Positions 21,056 to 31,201 are shown, counted from the stretch's first letter. The stretch is 64,000 nt of DNA from an uncultured Ignavibacteriota bacterium (GCA_903861125.1 CAIOTF010000015.1:62001-126000); one strand, 5' to 3'. Numbers and translations are program-made. Notes: a model not told the origin generated them from the letters alone.

Positions 21056-21093
21056 AAAGGCCTGCTGCAGAGATCTCTGCCCCGGGGCCCTTT
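21056..21093 (-). terminator. Intrinsic terminator candidate for the small membrane ORF
   Basis: GCAGAGATCTCTGC palindrome inside outer GGCC pairs; minus strand 3' side GGCCTTTTTTC. Confidence 0.6.
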
Positions 21094-21113
21094 GGTATGA
21101 CGGCATTTACTTT

Positions 21114-21206
21114 TTATACTGATTGTTTCGTGTTCCGTGCGTCCCATATTGTTACAAAGAATAATACGCATGCTAACACGAGATAGAAGAACTCTTTGTA
21201 TTCCAT
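21114..21206 (-). CDS. Candidate small single-TM protein, 30 aa (alternative start 21221, 35 aa)
   Basis: MEYKEFFYLVLACVLFFVTIWDARNTKQSV; GGAAGGTG about 6 nt upstream of ATG 21206; followed by a terminator-like hairpin. Absent from ORF track (short). Confidence 0.5.
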   Translation of the reverse strand: MEYKEFFYLVLACVLFFVTIWDARNTKQSV

Positions 21207-21229
21207 TTTTTCACCTTCCATTGTCAATG

Positions 21230-21257
21230 CAAATATACACGCGGTATATTACTGCAA
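21230..21257 (-). promoter_or_regulatory. Candidate Bacteroidota-type promoter (TTG-N17-TATATTTG)
   Basis: Minus strand TTG (21257-21255), 17 nt, TATATTTG (21237-21230) resembling TAnnTTTG. Confidence 0.35.
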
Positions 21258-21290
21258 TGTTAAGACGGTGATATGGATTTATGAAGGCAC

Positions 21291-23456
21291 TTAGACCAAT
21301 TTCTGAAGCCGTTTCAGTAAATTTGTGTTCCGAAGCCGTGTATCGGCATTATTGATGGCAACAGCCAGAGCTTTTCGCTGACCTACAAGAAATATCCGTT
21401 CTTTTGCACGGGTAACTGCCGTGTAGATCAAATTTCGCTGTAGCATTATATAGTGTGACATTGTGAGGGGTATAATAACAGCGTTGAATTCATTCCCCTG
21501 GCTTTTATGGATGGTCGTTGAATATGCAAGAACAAGCTGGTCGAGGTCGTCAAAGGAATAGTCGATTTTCTTGCCGTAAAAACTGACAAAGAGTTTGCCA
21601 TCATCTTTATCGTAACCGATTATTTTCCCGATATCGCCGTTGTATACCTCCTTCTCGTAATTATTACGCAGCTGCATCACTTTATCGTTCAGAAGAAACT
21701 TCCTCTCGCTTCCCTGCCAGCAGACGGAGGAATTTCCGTTCAGTATATGCTGCAGTTTTTTGTTCAGTTCTTTTACGCCGCACAGTGTGTTGTTCATCGG
21801 TGAAAGAACCTGAATATCAGTCAAAGGATCGTACTGGAAATTCTGAGGCAGCACTGTTGAACAAAGTCCGACAATGTGCGATTGGATCTGTTCCGGAGCA
21901 TCGGCATCGATGAATTGAAAATCTTCGGCAAATTCCGGTTCACCGCCATGATTGATGGTGTGGGAATTAGAGATGATCGAACTCCGTTCTGCCTGCCGGA
22001 AGATCGTGTCAAGCCGTATGATCGAAAGATATTTTGACTCAATCAAATCACGCAGCACCTGACCGGGGCCAACCGAAGGAAGCTGGTCAACATCTCCGAC
22101 CAGAACAAACTGTGTCTCCGGTTTCAGTGCATCAAGTAGTGAGAAAAATAATTGTACATCAACCATCGATACTTCGTCAACAATAACGATATCCGCTTCA
22201 ATCGGATCTTCACGGTTCCTGCGAAACATTCCGCTGTTCGGGTCAAATTCAAGAAGCCGGTGGATTGTTTTCGCTTCCCGCTGGCTTACTTCGGAAAGCC
22301 TCTTTGCCGCCCTTCCGGTCGGTGCACAGAGCACATATTTCATTCCCAATTCGTCCGCAAGTTCTATCATTCCGTTCACGCACAATGTTTTTCCCGTACC
22401 GGGTCCGCCGGTGAGTATCGTTACCGGATTCAACACTGCGCTAACAACGGCAAGCCGTTGTTTTTCGGCAAATTCCAATCCATGGCGGCGTTCAACATGC
22501 TTCAGCGCGGAATATAATTTTTTCTTATCAAGCGTGCGTTCCCCTTTTTGCATCAGATGCGAGATCTTTCGTGCAGACTGCTCTTCAGCTTCATACAATT
22601 TCAACGGGAAGATCGAATCTCCTTCAGCTATTAGATATCCAGTTTCTATAGCCGAAACAATCGCCCGCCCGATCTTTGCTTCGTCAACAATCAATAACGC
22701 TGCTGCACGTTCCGTCAGTTCATCCTTGGGAAGATAACAATGCCCCCCTGCACGGCAGGCATCATCAAGCACAAATCGCACTCCCGCAGTCAAACGGTAA
22801 TTGCTTTCCTCCTTCACTCCCATCTTTTTTGCAATCTCATCCGCTGTGTGAAATCCAATTCCCGTTACATCATCGATAATCTGGTAGGGATTCGTTCTCA
22901 AGATTTCCGATACTGTCTTTCCGTATGTTTTATACAACCGGATTGCTGTTCCTGTCGGAATCCCGTGTGACTTAAGGAACAACATGGTATCCTGCATTTC
23001 TTTCATCGCGGAGAGGGCAACCAGGATCGCAGCATACTTCTTCCGCCCGATCCCTTCCACCTGCAGCAGTTTCTCGGGGTGATGATTGAGTACATCAAGT
23101 GTCTCTTTACCGAATTTGTCCACGATCCGTTCAGCCAGAGACGGACCGATCCCCTTGATCAATCCCGAGGAAAGATACTGCTCAATACCCACCTCTGAAT
23201 TCGGCAAATGGGTTTCATACGAAGTGATCGCGAATTGTTTCCCGTACTTTGCGTGATTTGTCCAGCCGCCCGAAAGTGAATACTCCTCACCGTCACGCGG
23301 ATCATGCAGGTAACCAACAGCGGTAAATTTCTTGCCGCCGCTTTCAAACGCTGCGATCAAATAGGCATTTTCATTATTGTAATAGATCACCTTTTGCAGA
23401 AGTGCACGGAATGTTTCTTGCTGTAATAGGGGAGTGCTTTTTTTTTCGTAGGCCAT
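21291..23456 (-). CDS. recD2: ATP-dependent RecD-like (RecD2) DNA helicase
   Basis: HhH domain, Walker A LTGGPGTGKTLCVNGMI, DEVSMVD, VGDVDQLPSVGPGQVLRDLI, C-terminal YSTTIHKSQGNEF and TAVTRAK. Confidence 0.96.
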   Translation of the reverse strand: MAYEKKSTPLLQQETFRALLQKVIYYNNENAYLIAAFESGGKKFTAVGYLHDPRDGEEYSLSGGWTNHAKYGKQFAITSYETHLPNSEVGIEQYLSSGLIKGIGPSLAERIVDKFGKETLDVLNHHPEKLLQVEGIGRKKYAAILVALSAMKEMQDTMLFLKSHGIPTGTAIRLYKTYGKTVSEILRTNPYQIIDDVTGIGFHTADEIAKKMGVKEESNYRLTAGVRFVLDDACRAGGHCYLPKDELTERAAALLIVDEAKIGRAIVSAIETGYLIAEGDSIFPLKLYEAEEQSARKISHLMQKGERTLDKKKLYSALKHVERRHGLEFAEKQRLAVVSAVLNPVTILTGGPGTGKTLCVNGMIELADELGMKYVLCAPTGRAAKRLSEVSQREAKTIHRLLEFDPNSGMFRRNREDPIEADIVIVDEVSMVDVQLFFSLLDALKPETQFVLVGDVDQLPSVGPGQVLRDLIESKYLSIIRLDTIFRQAERSSIISNSHTINHGGEPEFAEDFQFIDADAPEQIQSHIVGLCSTVLPQNFQYDPLTDIQVLSPMNNTLCGVKELNKKLQHILNGNSSVCWQGSERKFLLNDKVMQLRNNYEKEVYNGDIGKIIGYDKDDGKLFVSFYGKKIDYSFDDLDQLVLAYSTTIHKSQGNEFNAVIIPLTMSHYIMLQRNLIYTAVTRAKERIFLVGQRKALAVAINNADTRLRNTNLLKRLQKLV

Positions 23457-24491
23457 TTACAACCGTTCTTTCACTGCTGTGAATACTTCGTCCACGGTGA
23501 TCAGTTTCATGCATTCAAGGTACTCTTCGCCGATACGGAAACAGCTTGTTGTTCGGCAGGGTGAGCAGGGGAGCTTTTTGAACATCGGAAGATGTCCATC
23601 GTTTTTCTCATAAGGAAACCAGATCTCGACCGGTTCTGGGCCGAATATTCCTATGGTTTTCGTCCTTACAGCTGCGCCGATATGCATCGGGCCGCAGTCA
23701 TTGGAAATGAAGACTGTACACTGTGACAAAACGGACGCAAGAGTGCGCACCGGCAGCAGAGGAAGAGTGTGTACACGTGTACGGTCATTCCGGGAGAGAT
23801 ATTCCATCAAACTGCTGTCGTTTGGTCCGGGACTCAGAATAATTTCACAATTTGTCTTCTCAATCACTCTTTCTATTAAACCGGCGAATTGTTCTTTAAG
23901 CCAGATCTTGTTCGGCCACGTTGCACCGGGGTGAACTGCAATAATTTTCTTCGCTGTATCAACCCCTAAAGATCGAAGCCGCGCGGACGCATCTGCTTTT
24001 TCCTTTTCTGTGATAAAGATTTCAGTTGCATAATACTTCGGTTCTATCCCTAATGGTTTTAGCGATTGATAGTGATAGTCAATAGCAGATTTCAGTGCAC
24101 CGTCATCACCGATCTTTATGGTATAGAGATGCCTTCGTCCGCGTGTATCTCCGCCGATGCGGACTTTCGCCCGTGTTGCAAAAGTCATCAACGCGCTGCG
24201 AGGATTGCTGTACAAGTCAATCGTGAGATCGTAATTCCCGGTAAACATTTTGTAATACATCTTCATCTGATAGAACGCAGAATCCTGCGAGAAATCGAAC
24301 GGTATTATTTCGTCGATATACGGGTTATGTTCCAATAATGAAACAGCTTTTGCGTCGCCAAGATACGATATGTGTGCATACGGATAGGCTTCCCGAAGCG
24401 TTCTGATGACAGGAGTCGTCAGAACAACATCGCCAATATATTTCATCCGAGTGAGCAGGATCCTGTTATACACTATTTTTTTCTTCTCCAT
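23457..24491 (-). CDS. Glycosyltransferase family 9 (heptosyltransferase-like)
   Basis: RMKYIGDVVLTTPVIRTLREAYPYAHISYL, IAVHPGATWPNKIW, FISNDCGPMHIGAAV; start MEKKKIVYN at 24491. Confidence 0.9.
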   Translation of the reverse strand: MEKKKIVYNRILLTRMKYIGDVVLTTPVIRTLREAYPYAHISYLGDAKAVSLLEHNPYIDEIIPFDFSQDSAFYQMKMYYKMFTGNYDLTIDLYSNPRSALMTFATRAKVRIGGDTRGRRHLYTIKIGDDGALKSAIDYHYQSLKPLGIEPKYYATEIFITEKEKADASARLRSLGVDTAKKIIAVHPGATWPNKIWLKEQFAGLIERVIEKTNCEIILSPGPNDSSLMEYLSRNDRTRVHTLPLLPVRTLASVLSQCTVFISNDCGPMHIGAAVRTKTIGIFGPEPVEIWFPYEKNDGHLPMFKKLPCSPCRTTSCFRIGEEYLECMKLITVDEVFTAVKERL

Positions 24492-25834
24492 CGGTCTATA
24501 AAATACTGCCACAAATAATCGTTGACGGTAAATGGCATTAACACGAACACCGTTGTTTGTTCCCCTTCGCGGCGGAACTCAATCGGATATGCTCGATCAC
24601 CAATGGAATAATACCATGTTTCCACAAATGTTCCGCGGCAATCGATGTAGTCGGGTGTGCCGCATACAATATAAACAATTCCCATCGCAGTTCGCGACCC
24701 GTCAACGCACGATGTAAAAAGTGCATTCGCTTCAGCGACCTTTCGTTCGAATTCAACACGCCGCTCCATACCGCCGCGGTTCTCCCAAAAAGCATTTATC
24801 CTGGCGTTAAGCCCTATACTGTTTGCAGTTATCAGCGAATCATATTCCTGTTCCCGCACGATGTAGCGCATCGATGAGATTATTTCATCGTCCGATAATG
24901 AAGAAATATACGGCTTTTCTCGCCTAAAGATGTTCGTAGAAGAAACTACCGAATCAGATTTTCCATTCCTCTTCACCATAATCGTGCGTTTGATCTCACT
25001 GGCTCCTGCAGACGGAAGCGGATAGAATTGAAATAACTGATAAGTTCCGCTACGGTCCGAGATAAATATTGAATCTTTTCTAAAATAGACGGATTGATAG
25101 TTATTTTCGCATGGCTGAGCAGTCATACGGTACGGCGGCATAAGAAAGGAGAATGTTCGGTCCTCATTTTCCGGTGTGGATGCCGAACGATATTCTTCCG
25201 AAACATGAATGGTATCATTTTTCTTAAGATTGTACAGTTCCTGGAACATGCCGACGGAATCATTCAACAGTGATATCGCATTCGGCAAGATCGGTCGAAT
25301 GGATATTCCCTTTTCATTGACTAACATTGTATTAAGGAATAGAACATTACTGGCAATGGTACCGCTGGCAGAAAAGTCCTTAGCCGTAATTTTTTCAGTA
25401 TGCGCAAAATGAAGATGAGAAAGATTATCCGTTGCAATTATCTCAATACTGTATTCGTTGGGACCCAGTACAAACGGCTGGAAATGAAAATCAAACCGAG
25501 ATGAGACAGATTCTTCATATGTTCTTGCGGTGACAGGACACTCTAGTTCTTTGGTTTGTACTATCTCTTTTTTATTATCCCTGATGATAAATGCCAGTGA
25601 ATATGATGCTTTGAACCCATCGTTTGATTTTTCAAAACGGATATTTCTATATGGCATTTGCATATATATATCTACGCGGCTCATATCACCTGATTTTACA
25701 TTCATGATATAAAATGAAAACGCTGGCAATAAGAACTTGCGGAATTGCGATGTAGAATAACAATCAAGCGTACTATCGTAACCGGAAGAACATCCGCTCA
25801 TTACCAGTATAAATATGGCCACTGTAATTCTCAT
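24473..25834 (-). CDS. GWxTD-domain-like lipoprotein
   Basis: Lipobox-like MRITVAIFILVMSGCSS; C-terminal DGSRTAMGIVYIVCGTPDYI...ETWYYSIGDRAYPIEFRR resembles the GWxTD domain, with the name motif degenerate. Confidence 0.75.
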   Translation of the reverse strand: MRITVAIFILVMSGCSSGYDSTLDCYSTSQFRKFLLPAFSFYIMNVKSGDMSRVDIYMQMPYRNIRFEKSNDGFKASYSLAFIIRDNKKEIVQTKELECPVTARTYEESVSSRFDFHFQPFVLGPNEYSIEIIATDNLSHLHFAHTEKITAKDFSASGTIASNVLFLNTMLVNEKGISIRPILPNAISLLNDSVGMFQELYNLKKNDTIHVSEEYRSASTPENEDRTFSFLMPPYRMTAQPCENNYQSVYFRKDSIFISDRSGTYQLFQFYPLPSAGASEIKRTIMVKRNGKSDSVVSSTNIFRREKPYISSLSDDEIISSMRYIVREQEYDSLITANSIGLNARINAFWENRGGMERRVEFERKVAEANALFTSCVDGSRTAMGIVYIVCGTPDYIDCRGTFVETWYYSIGDRAYPIEFRREGEQTTVFVLMPFTVNDYLWQYFIDRWRRKK

Positions 25835-28125
25835 TGAATTTCCATAGGGATAAAATCACATAATTCAATATTTTCATCTAATTGGTCCGATAATGCCTGT
25901 GTTGGGGCATAATTTTTTGCACGCCAATACATCCCTTTCGCCTCTTCAAACCGCTTCAGCGAATACAACCTGTCAGCCCACCGCATATCCATAAAATACT
26001 GCAGATCAGGCGATGGTGCTGCCGTCAAAGTTCTCATATTATTATCAGATGAATCGATTGTATTTTCTTTGCGGATCAAGCTTTGAACGTACAGTAATGA
26101 TACTACACGGCTTTTTATCCGGATAACACTGTCAATGAATGCAGATTTTGCAGAATCCTCAAGGCCGCCATAAAATATTTGGTAATAAATATCCGGATCG
26201 ACCTTGTCGGCAATGAACCGGAGTCTTAATGCTGCTGCTTCTGTAAATGGTTCCGAATAATTCATATCTCGTATCGTTCGATACAGCTTCTGCGCTGTAA
26301 CCTGTTGACGCTCCAGATAATATGAATCTGCAAGTAGCATCAGTATCGCCGGATTTGACTTCAACAATGATGAACTGCTCAATTCTTCATATCGCTTAAT
26401 AACGTCGTTTGCTTTTCGTTGAGCATTCAATGTCTGGAATATGCCCCGTAGAGCAAACGTGGTAGGAGCATTTTCATACGATGCATTAAATTCGTTCTCC
26501 GCTTGTAAATAATTTTTCGTTCGGACCGCCTGCGAAGCCCGTTTGTTCTGTTCCGCCACTTCACGAGCACAGGTCTTATAAAATATTGACTGCTGATTAA
26601 ACAGTGCTTTAATAGTTTCGCCCGGAATTCCTGAAGCATCGACAGTCGTGAGAAACGCTTTCCAATCTTTTATCAGACTTTCAAGAGATTCACCGAATGG
26701 CAAAACGAAATTTCCGTTTGGAAACGTTAGGCGAAATCTTTCAATACCGAACCGGTCCATAAGGTAACGGACAAATGAGCCGGAGACAAGATAAGCATAG
26801 GAACTTGATTGCACAGCAAAACCGGAATAAGAGAAAAGCTGTTCCGTGTTGGTCAGTCTGTTTTCCCTCAGCAGCGCGGCCGCATATTGGTGCGGTGTGA
26901 ACATCCCTTCATCCCAATCAACAGCAACCGCAAGGCCTTCGTTGAGCCCCATGCGTGTGCTTGCGTTTATAACCGGAAAACCAAAATCCGATGCGAGAAT
27001 ATGGACAAGTTCGTGACGAAAGGTCGATTTCAAGGTTGCTTGTGTCAGATGGATTTCACGCTTCCACGGTTTGGCAATATTAGTATTGGTTGTACCGATG
27101 AATCGTTGTTTCCACTCTGCATTCGGATAGATATAAATGGAAATCTTTTTGAGATTGGGATAATCCTGTTTCAATACGCCGGCAACTTTCCTGTAATGGA
27201 ATTCCGATTCTGCTTTCAGAATCTGCATTTGATCGGCGGAATAATCATTGTTATGGTAATAAAAAATAAAATGATCCGATTCCGACCTGCGGCCAAGCTG
27301 CTGCTGAATGCTTTGGGAAGAATATTCAAATCCTAATACATCCCTGTAAAGATGTCCTGCGCCTACGACAATTAAGCAAAACAAGACAATTCCCCACAGC
27401 ATCTTCTCCTTGGGTAAGTTCTTTTTTGCATAAGTGATATTCTCCGACAATGTATTCGTACTGGCAAACGATCCGGTAAGAACAACAAAAAGCGAGATCA
27501 TCATTAATGATGCGATCATGGTGAACTGGCGATAAATAATAAGCGGTGTAATATCGCTCATCGTTTCGTCATAGGTGATCCCCGGAAAGAACCCGAGAAT
27601 AAAATTATAGGCGAATAATTGCGGCTGCGTATAGGTAACGAATATAATATGTGAAAGTATCGCCGTGACGATAATTACATAGACGGTGACCGCTTTACGG
27701 AAAAGAATTCCAACGATCAATGCCAGCGAAACCGAAAAGAACATTGCACACACCGGCAACAGCAGATAATACGACAGCCCTTTCAGATATGCACAATTTT
27801 TTACCGCGAATGCATTAAAAGAAATGAGTATAAGAGGAATAAGGAGCAGCAAAATATTGACAATCATGTAATCAATGATCACAAAAAGCCACGTTCTTTT
27901 CGTAAGCGGCTTCGCCCGATGTTCGCGCATGAATTGTATCGTGAGAATACCGCTGATGCATGCGGCCGGAATGGTCATTAGGGCTGAAAATTCGTATCCA
28001 AGGTAGTTGAAGAGAGGAATCTGCGTCAGCGTTCCAGCTATGAGGAAATAGCTCAATGCAGCGATCTGAACGCGTGCGGTCTTACCATATGCCACCAGTA
28101 CACTCACCATAAAGGAAGAATACAA
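25831..28125 (-). CDS. Multi-TM protein with gluzincin (peptidase MA-like) domain and TPR-like C-terminus
   Basis: About 6 N-terminal TM segments, FRHELVHILASDFG with downstream NEGLAVAVDWDEG, then helical repeats; 4-nt overlap with the GWxTD gene. Confidence 0.78.
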   Translation of the reverse strand: MYSSFMVSVLVAYGKTARVQIAALSYFLIAGTLTQIPLFNYLGYEFSALMTIPAACISGILTIQFMREHRAKPLTKRTWLFVIIDYMIVNILLLLIPLILISFNAFAVKNCAYLKGLSYYLLLPVCAMFFSVSLALIVGILFRKAVTVYVIIVTAILSHIIFVTYTQPQLFAYNFILGFFPGITYDETMSDITPLIIYRQFTMIASLMMISLFVVLTGSFASTNTLSENITYAKKNLPKEKMLWGIVLFCLIVVGAGHLYRDVLGFEYSSQSIQQQLGRRSESDHFIFYYHNNDYSADQMQILKAESEFHYRKVAGVLKQDYPNLKKISIYIYPNAEWKQRFIGTTNTNIAKPWKREIHLTQATLKSTFRHELVHILASDFGFPVINASTRMGLNEGLAVAVDWDEGMFTPHQYAAALLRENRLTNTEQLFSYSGFAVQSSSYAYLVSGSFVRYLMDRFGIERFRLTFPNGNFVLPFGESLESLIKDWKAFLTTVDASGIPGETIKALFNQQSIFYKTCAREVAEQNKRASQAVRTKNYLQAENEFNASYENAPTTFALRGIFQTLNAQRKANDVIKRYEELSSSSLLKSNPAILMLLADSYYLERQQVTAQKLYRTIRDMNYSEPFTEAAALRLRFIADKVDPDIYYQIFYGGLEDSAKSAFIDSVIRIKSRVVSLLYVQSLIRKENTIDSSDNNMRTLTAAPSPDLQYFMDMRWADRLYSLKRFEEAKGMYWRAKNYAPTQALSDQLDENIELCDFIPMEIQ

Positions 28126-28165
28126 AATTTTTAACAGAACTTCACGCGGAGTGAGGCTATCGAAG

Positions 28166-29497
28166 TCAGTAGTGAAACGGCGTTACGCCATTCTTATCAA
28201 CCACACTGATCACGAGCGGAGATGTTTTCGGCTTGGATACATCTATTGAAAATGCACCGGCTATCCTTGAATGCACAGAATCAACGATATCGGATTTTTC
28301 GGTAAAATATTCCGCGATAACTTCCCCCCGTTTTACAAGATCACCGGCTTTTTTCTTCAGCAGGATTCCTGCTCTCGGATCAATGATATCGTCCACCTTC
28401 GTCCGCCCTCCTCCAAGAGTAATAACTGAAAGTCCCAGTTCCAACGAATCAATCGAGGAAATAAATCCATCATCGGATGCAGTTATCTTCCTTTGGAACG
28501 CCGATCGGGGATAGAGTTCGGGATGAAGAAGATATTTTGTTTCCCCTCCTTGCCGCTCTACCAATGCCATAAATTTTTCAAAAGCTTTGCCATTCGCAAC
28601 AACTTCTTTACATCGGTCGATCCCTTCGCTGATGGAACTCGCCTTGCGGCCAAGCATCACCATTGCGCCACCGAGCACATACGTCAGCTCCATTACATCG
28701 GACGGACCGTTGCCTCGCAGACAGTCTACCGATTCCACTGTTTCGATCCAATTTCCGATGGCATATCCAAGCGGCTGATTCATGTCGGTAATGAAACCGA
28801 TTGTTTCTTTCCCGAAACTCGTTCCGATCCCGACCAATGCGCGCGCAAGTTCCACCGATTGTTCATATGTCTGCATGAACGCACCACGCCCTGTCTTCAC
28901 ATCCAGAACAAGTGCGTCAATCCCTTCCGCCAGTTTCTTGCTCATGATGCTTCCGGCGATCAGCGGAATACACTCCACAGTAGATGTTACATCACGCAGT
29001 GCATACATTTTTTTATCGGCGGGTGCGATCTCTTTTGTCTGCCCGATCATCACCAGACCGATTTCGGCGATTACTTTTTTATATTCTTCAATGGAAATGT
29101 TGGTACTAAAACCGGGAATTGCCTCTAACTTGTCGAGCGTTCCGCCGGTATGGCCCAATCCGCGTCCGCTGATCATCGGTACCGGTACACCGCATGCTGC
29201 AACAATCGGTGCAAGAGGAAGTGAAATCTTATCGCCTACTCCTCCCGTTGAATGCTTGTCGACCTTGGTCCCGGCAATCGATGATAGGTCGATGACGTCG
29301 CCGGAATGCAGCATCAACCGGGTGAATTCGGCCGTCTCTTCGGTCGTCATCCCACGGAAGTATGTTGCCATAAGAAATGCGGCGATCTGGTATTCCGGAA
29401 CGATCCCCTGCACATACCCATCGATAATGAATTTCATCTCATCCGATGCAAGTATCTCACCGTTCCGCTTTTTCCGTATAAGTTCAACAACGTTCAT
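28166..29497 (-). CDS. Pyrimidine-nucleoside/thymidine phosphorylase
   Basis: DKHSTGGVGDKISLPLAPIVAACGVPVPMISGRGLGHTGGTLDKLEAIPGF, VLDVKTGRGAFM. Confidence 0.96.
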   Translation of the reverse strand: MNVVELIRKKRNGEILASDEMKFIIDGYVQGIVPEYQIAAFLMATYFRGMTTEETAEFTRLMLHSGDVIDLSSIAGTKVDKHSTGGVGDKISLPLAPIVAACGVPVPMISGRGLGHTGGTLDKLEAIPGFSTNISIEEYKKVIAEIGLVMIGQTKEIAPADKKMYALRDVTSTVECIPLIAGSIMSKKLAEGIDALVLDVKTGRGAFMQTYEQSVELARALVGIGTSFGKETIGFITDMNQPLGYAIGNWIETVESVDCLRGNGPSDVMELTYVLGGAMVMLGRKASSISEGIDRCKEVVANGKAFEKFMALVERQGGETKYLLHPELYPRSAFQRKITASDDGFISSIDSLELGLSVITLGGGRTKVDDIIDPRAGILLKKKAGDLVKRGEVIAEYFTEKSDIVDSVHSRIAGAFSIDVSKPKTSPLVISVVDKNGVTPFHY

Positions 29498-30036
29498 GCG
29501 ATGCCTAATTTCCTTGCGCCGAGCAAAATGCCGGCTATGGTTTTCCCGTCAACGATCTCTTCACGTTCGATCATGGCAATTGCCTCGCGGATCGGTACCC
29601 GGTTCACTGTCAGTGATGCTTCCCCTTCTTCAAGTTCTTGCCCCATTTCGTGCGGAGACAATTCTGCCGCAAGATAGATGTGAAGAATTTCATTGCAGAT
29701 GCCGGGTGTGGAATACATCGAAGTGAGTTTGCTCCATTGTTTCGCGCCGTATCCTGTTTCTTCACGCAATTCACGCTGTGCACAAAGTAATGGGTCCTCG
29801 TTCGGGCCCAATTTACCGGCCGGCAGTTCAATAACCTCTTTCCCGAATGGATGCCGGTATTGTTTCACCAAAAGAATATCGTTGTTCTCAAAACAACAAA
29901 GCACCACTGCTCCGCCCGGATGCTCGACAACCTCTCGAAGGGTTTGTTTCCCCGATGGATATTGAAGTATATCAACGGTCAGATCGATGATCTTACCGTG
30001 ATATTTTTTTTCTCTTTGTAGAAGTTTGAAGGACAT
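29494..30036 (-). CDS. NUDIX hydrolase (ADP-ribose pyrophosphatase-like)
   Basis: Complete Nudix box GKLGPNEDPLLCAQRELREETGYG. Confidence 0.94.
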   Translation of the reverse strand: MSFKLLQREKKYHGKIIDLTVDILQYPSGKQTLREVVEHPGGAVVLCCFENNDILLVKQYRHPFGKEVIELPAGKLGPNEDPLLCAQRELREETGYGAKQWSKLTSMYSTPGICNEILHIYLAAELSPHEMGQELEEGEASLTVNRVPIREAIAMIEREEIVDGKTIAGILLGARKLGIA

Positions 30037-31141
30037 CGTTATTCTCAAATACGCTATGCACTACCTGCTGGGGATACGGTATCTTTATGTTTGCTTTTGC
30101 AAATTCGTGACAGATCGCGATACGTATCTTTTCAGCAGTCGGGAATTGGAGTTTATATTCAGGGACCCTGCAGAATAGAGTGAAATGCAGTCCGTAATCA
30201 CCAAGTTTCATCAAAAAGGCTTCCGGTGCAGGGTCAGACAGAACATTCGGTTGAGAACGCGCGATCTTTAGAAGGATATTTTTCACAAGTTCAATATCAG
30301 ACCCGTATGCGGCGATGACATCAACAGCAACGCGTGTCTCTGCATCGGGGTAACCGAAATTGACAATTTTCGTTTTGATCAGTTCATTGTTTGGGACGAT
30401 CAATACGTTGTGATCAAAATCCAATATCTTTGTGCTGCGAAGGCCTATCTCATACACATCGCCGGTCTCACCGGTAGGTATTTTCACCCTGTCGCCAAGC
30501 CGAAAAGGCCGGTCGATCATTATGATAAACCCGGATATCATATTGGAGATCGTATCCTGCGCGGCAAGCCCCAGTGCAAGTGATCCTGCTCCGAGAATTG
30601 TCACCAAACTGGTAACACTTTGACCGAAGTGTTCCAGCACAACAATAGCAGTAAACGCAACGATAATGATTGTTATGATGCGGTTGATAAGTGGGGAAAG
30701 TGTCTTATTGAACTCGTCATTTTTTTGTCTTTCGGCAATGGAACGCATCGTGTGCACCGTTACAGTACGCACGATCCGAGCGGTAAGCGAAGCTACAATA
30801 ATCACCGTAATCAGATAAAGCGCAGTATCAGCAAAATCGAGGAACGAAAAAATATTTTCGTTTTGCTTCGTCAACCCAAGACGCAATTCCTTCATCCCGA
30901 GAAATATTCCGAAGATGGACGCTAATGCAATGATCCTGGAGTTGATAATATCAAGGATCTCGTCATCAATTTCCGTTTCGGTTTTTGAGATGATCCTTTT
31001 CCCAACCGTGCTGAGTAGCCATTTTACAATTTTTCCTGCTCCGATTACCAGCAGACCGACAATAGAGCCAACGACCGCGTGAAATAATATGTTGTTCTCA
31101 CCGGTAATGCCACGCAATATGTTCAATAAAGAGTCTGTCAT
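29993..31141 (-). CDS. MscS-family mechanosensitive ion channel
   Basis: LGAGSLALGLAAQDTISNMISGFIIMIDRPFRLGDRVKI; start placed at ATG 31141 (MTDSLLNIL) because the upstream part of the ORF overlaps a terminator-like hairpin. Confidence 0.93.
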   Translation of the reverse strand: MTDSLLNILRGITGENNILFHAVVGSIVGLLVIGAGKIVKWLLSTVGKRIISKTETEIDDEILDIINSRIIALASIFGIFLGMKELRLGLTKQNENIFSFLDFADTALYLITVIIVASLTARIVRTVTVHTMRSIAERQKNDEFNKTLSPLINRIITIIIVAFTAIVVLEHFGQSVTSLVTILGAGSLALGLAAQDTISNMISGFIIMIDRPFRLGDRVKIPTGETGDVYEIGLRSTKILDFDHNVLIVPNNELIKTKIVNFGYPDAETRVAVDVIAAYGSDIELVKNILLKIARSQPNVLSDPAPEAFLMKLGDYGLHFTLFCRVPEYKLQFPTAEKIRIAICHEFAKANIKIPYPQQVVHSVFENNDVLQTSTKRKKISR

Positions 31142-31155
31142 AAGTAAATAAAAAA

Positions 31156-31201
31156 TCATCCTTCAGCGTATCGGAGAACCGCTCCGATGTGCCGAGGATG
31201 A
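31156..31201 (-). terminator. Terminator candidate downstream of pyrE
   Basis: Outer TCATCCT/AGGATGA and inner ATCGGAG/CTCCGAT stems; minus strand continues TTTTTTATTT. Confidence 0.65.

Noticed and set aside
28782-29726. 314-aa plus-strand ORF
   Set aside because: Antisense to the pyrimidine phosphorylase and NUDIX genes, which have full family motifs; composition is Ser/Pro/Ile-rich as expected for an antisense shadow frame.
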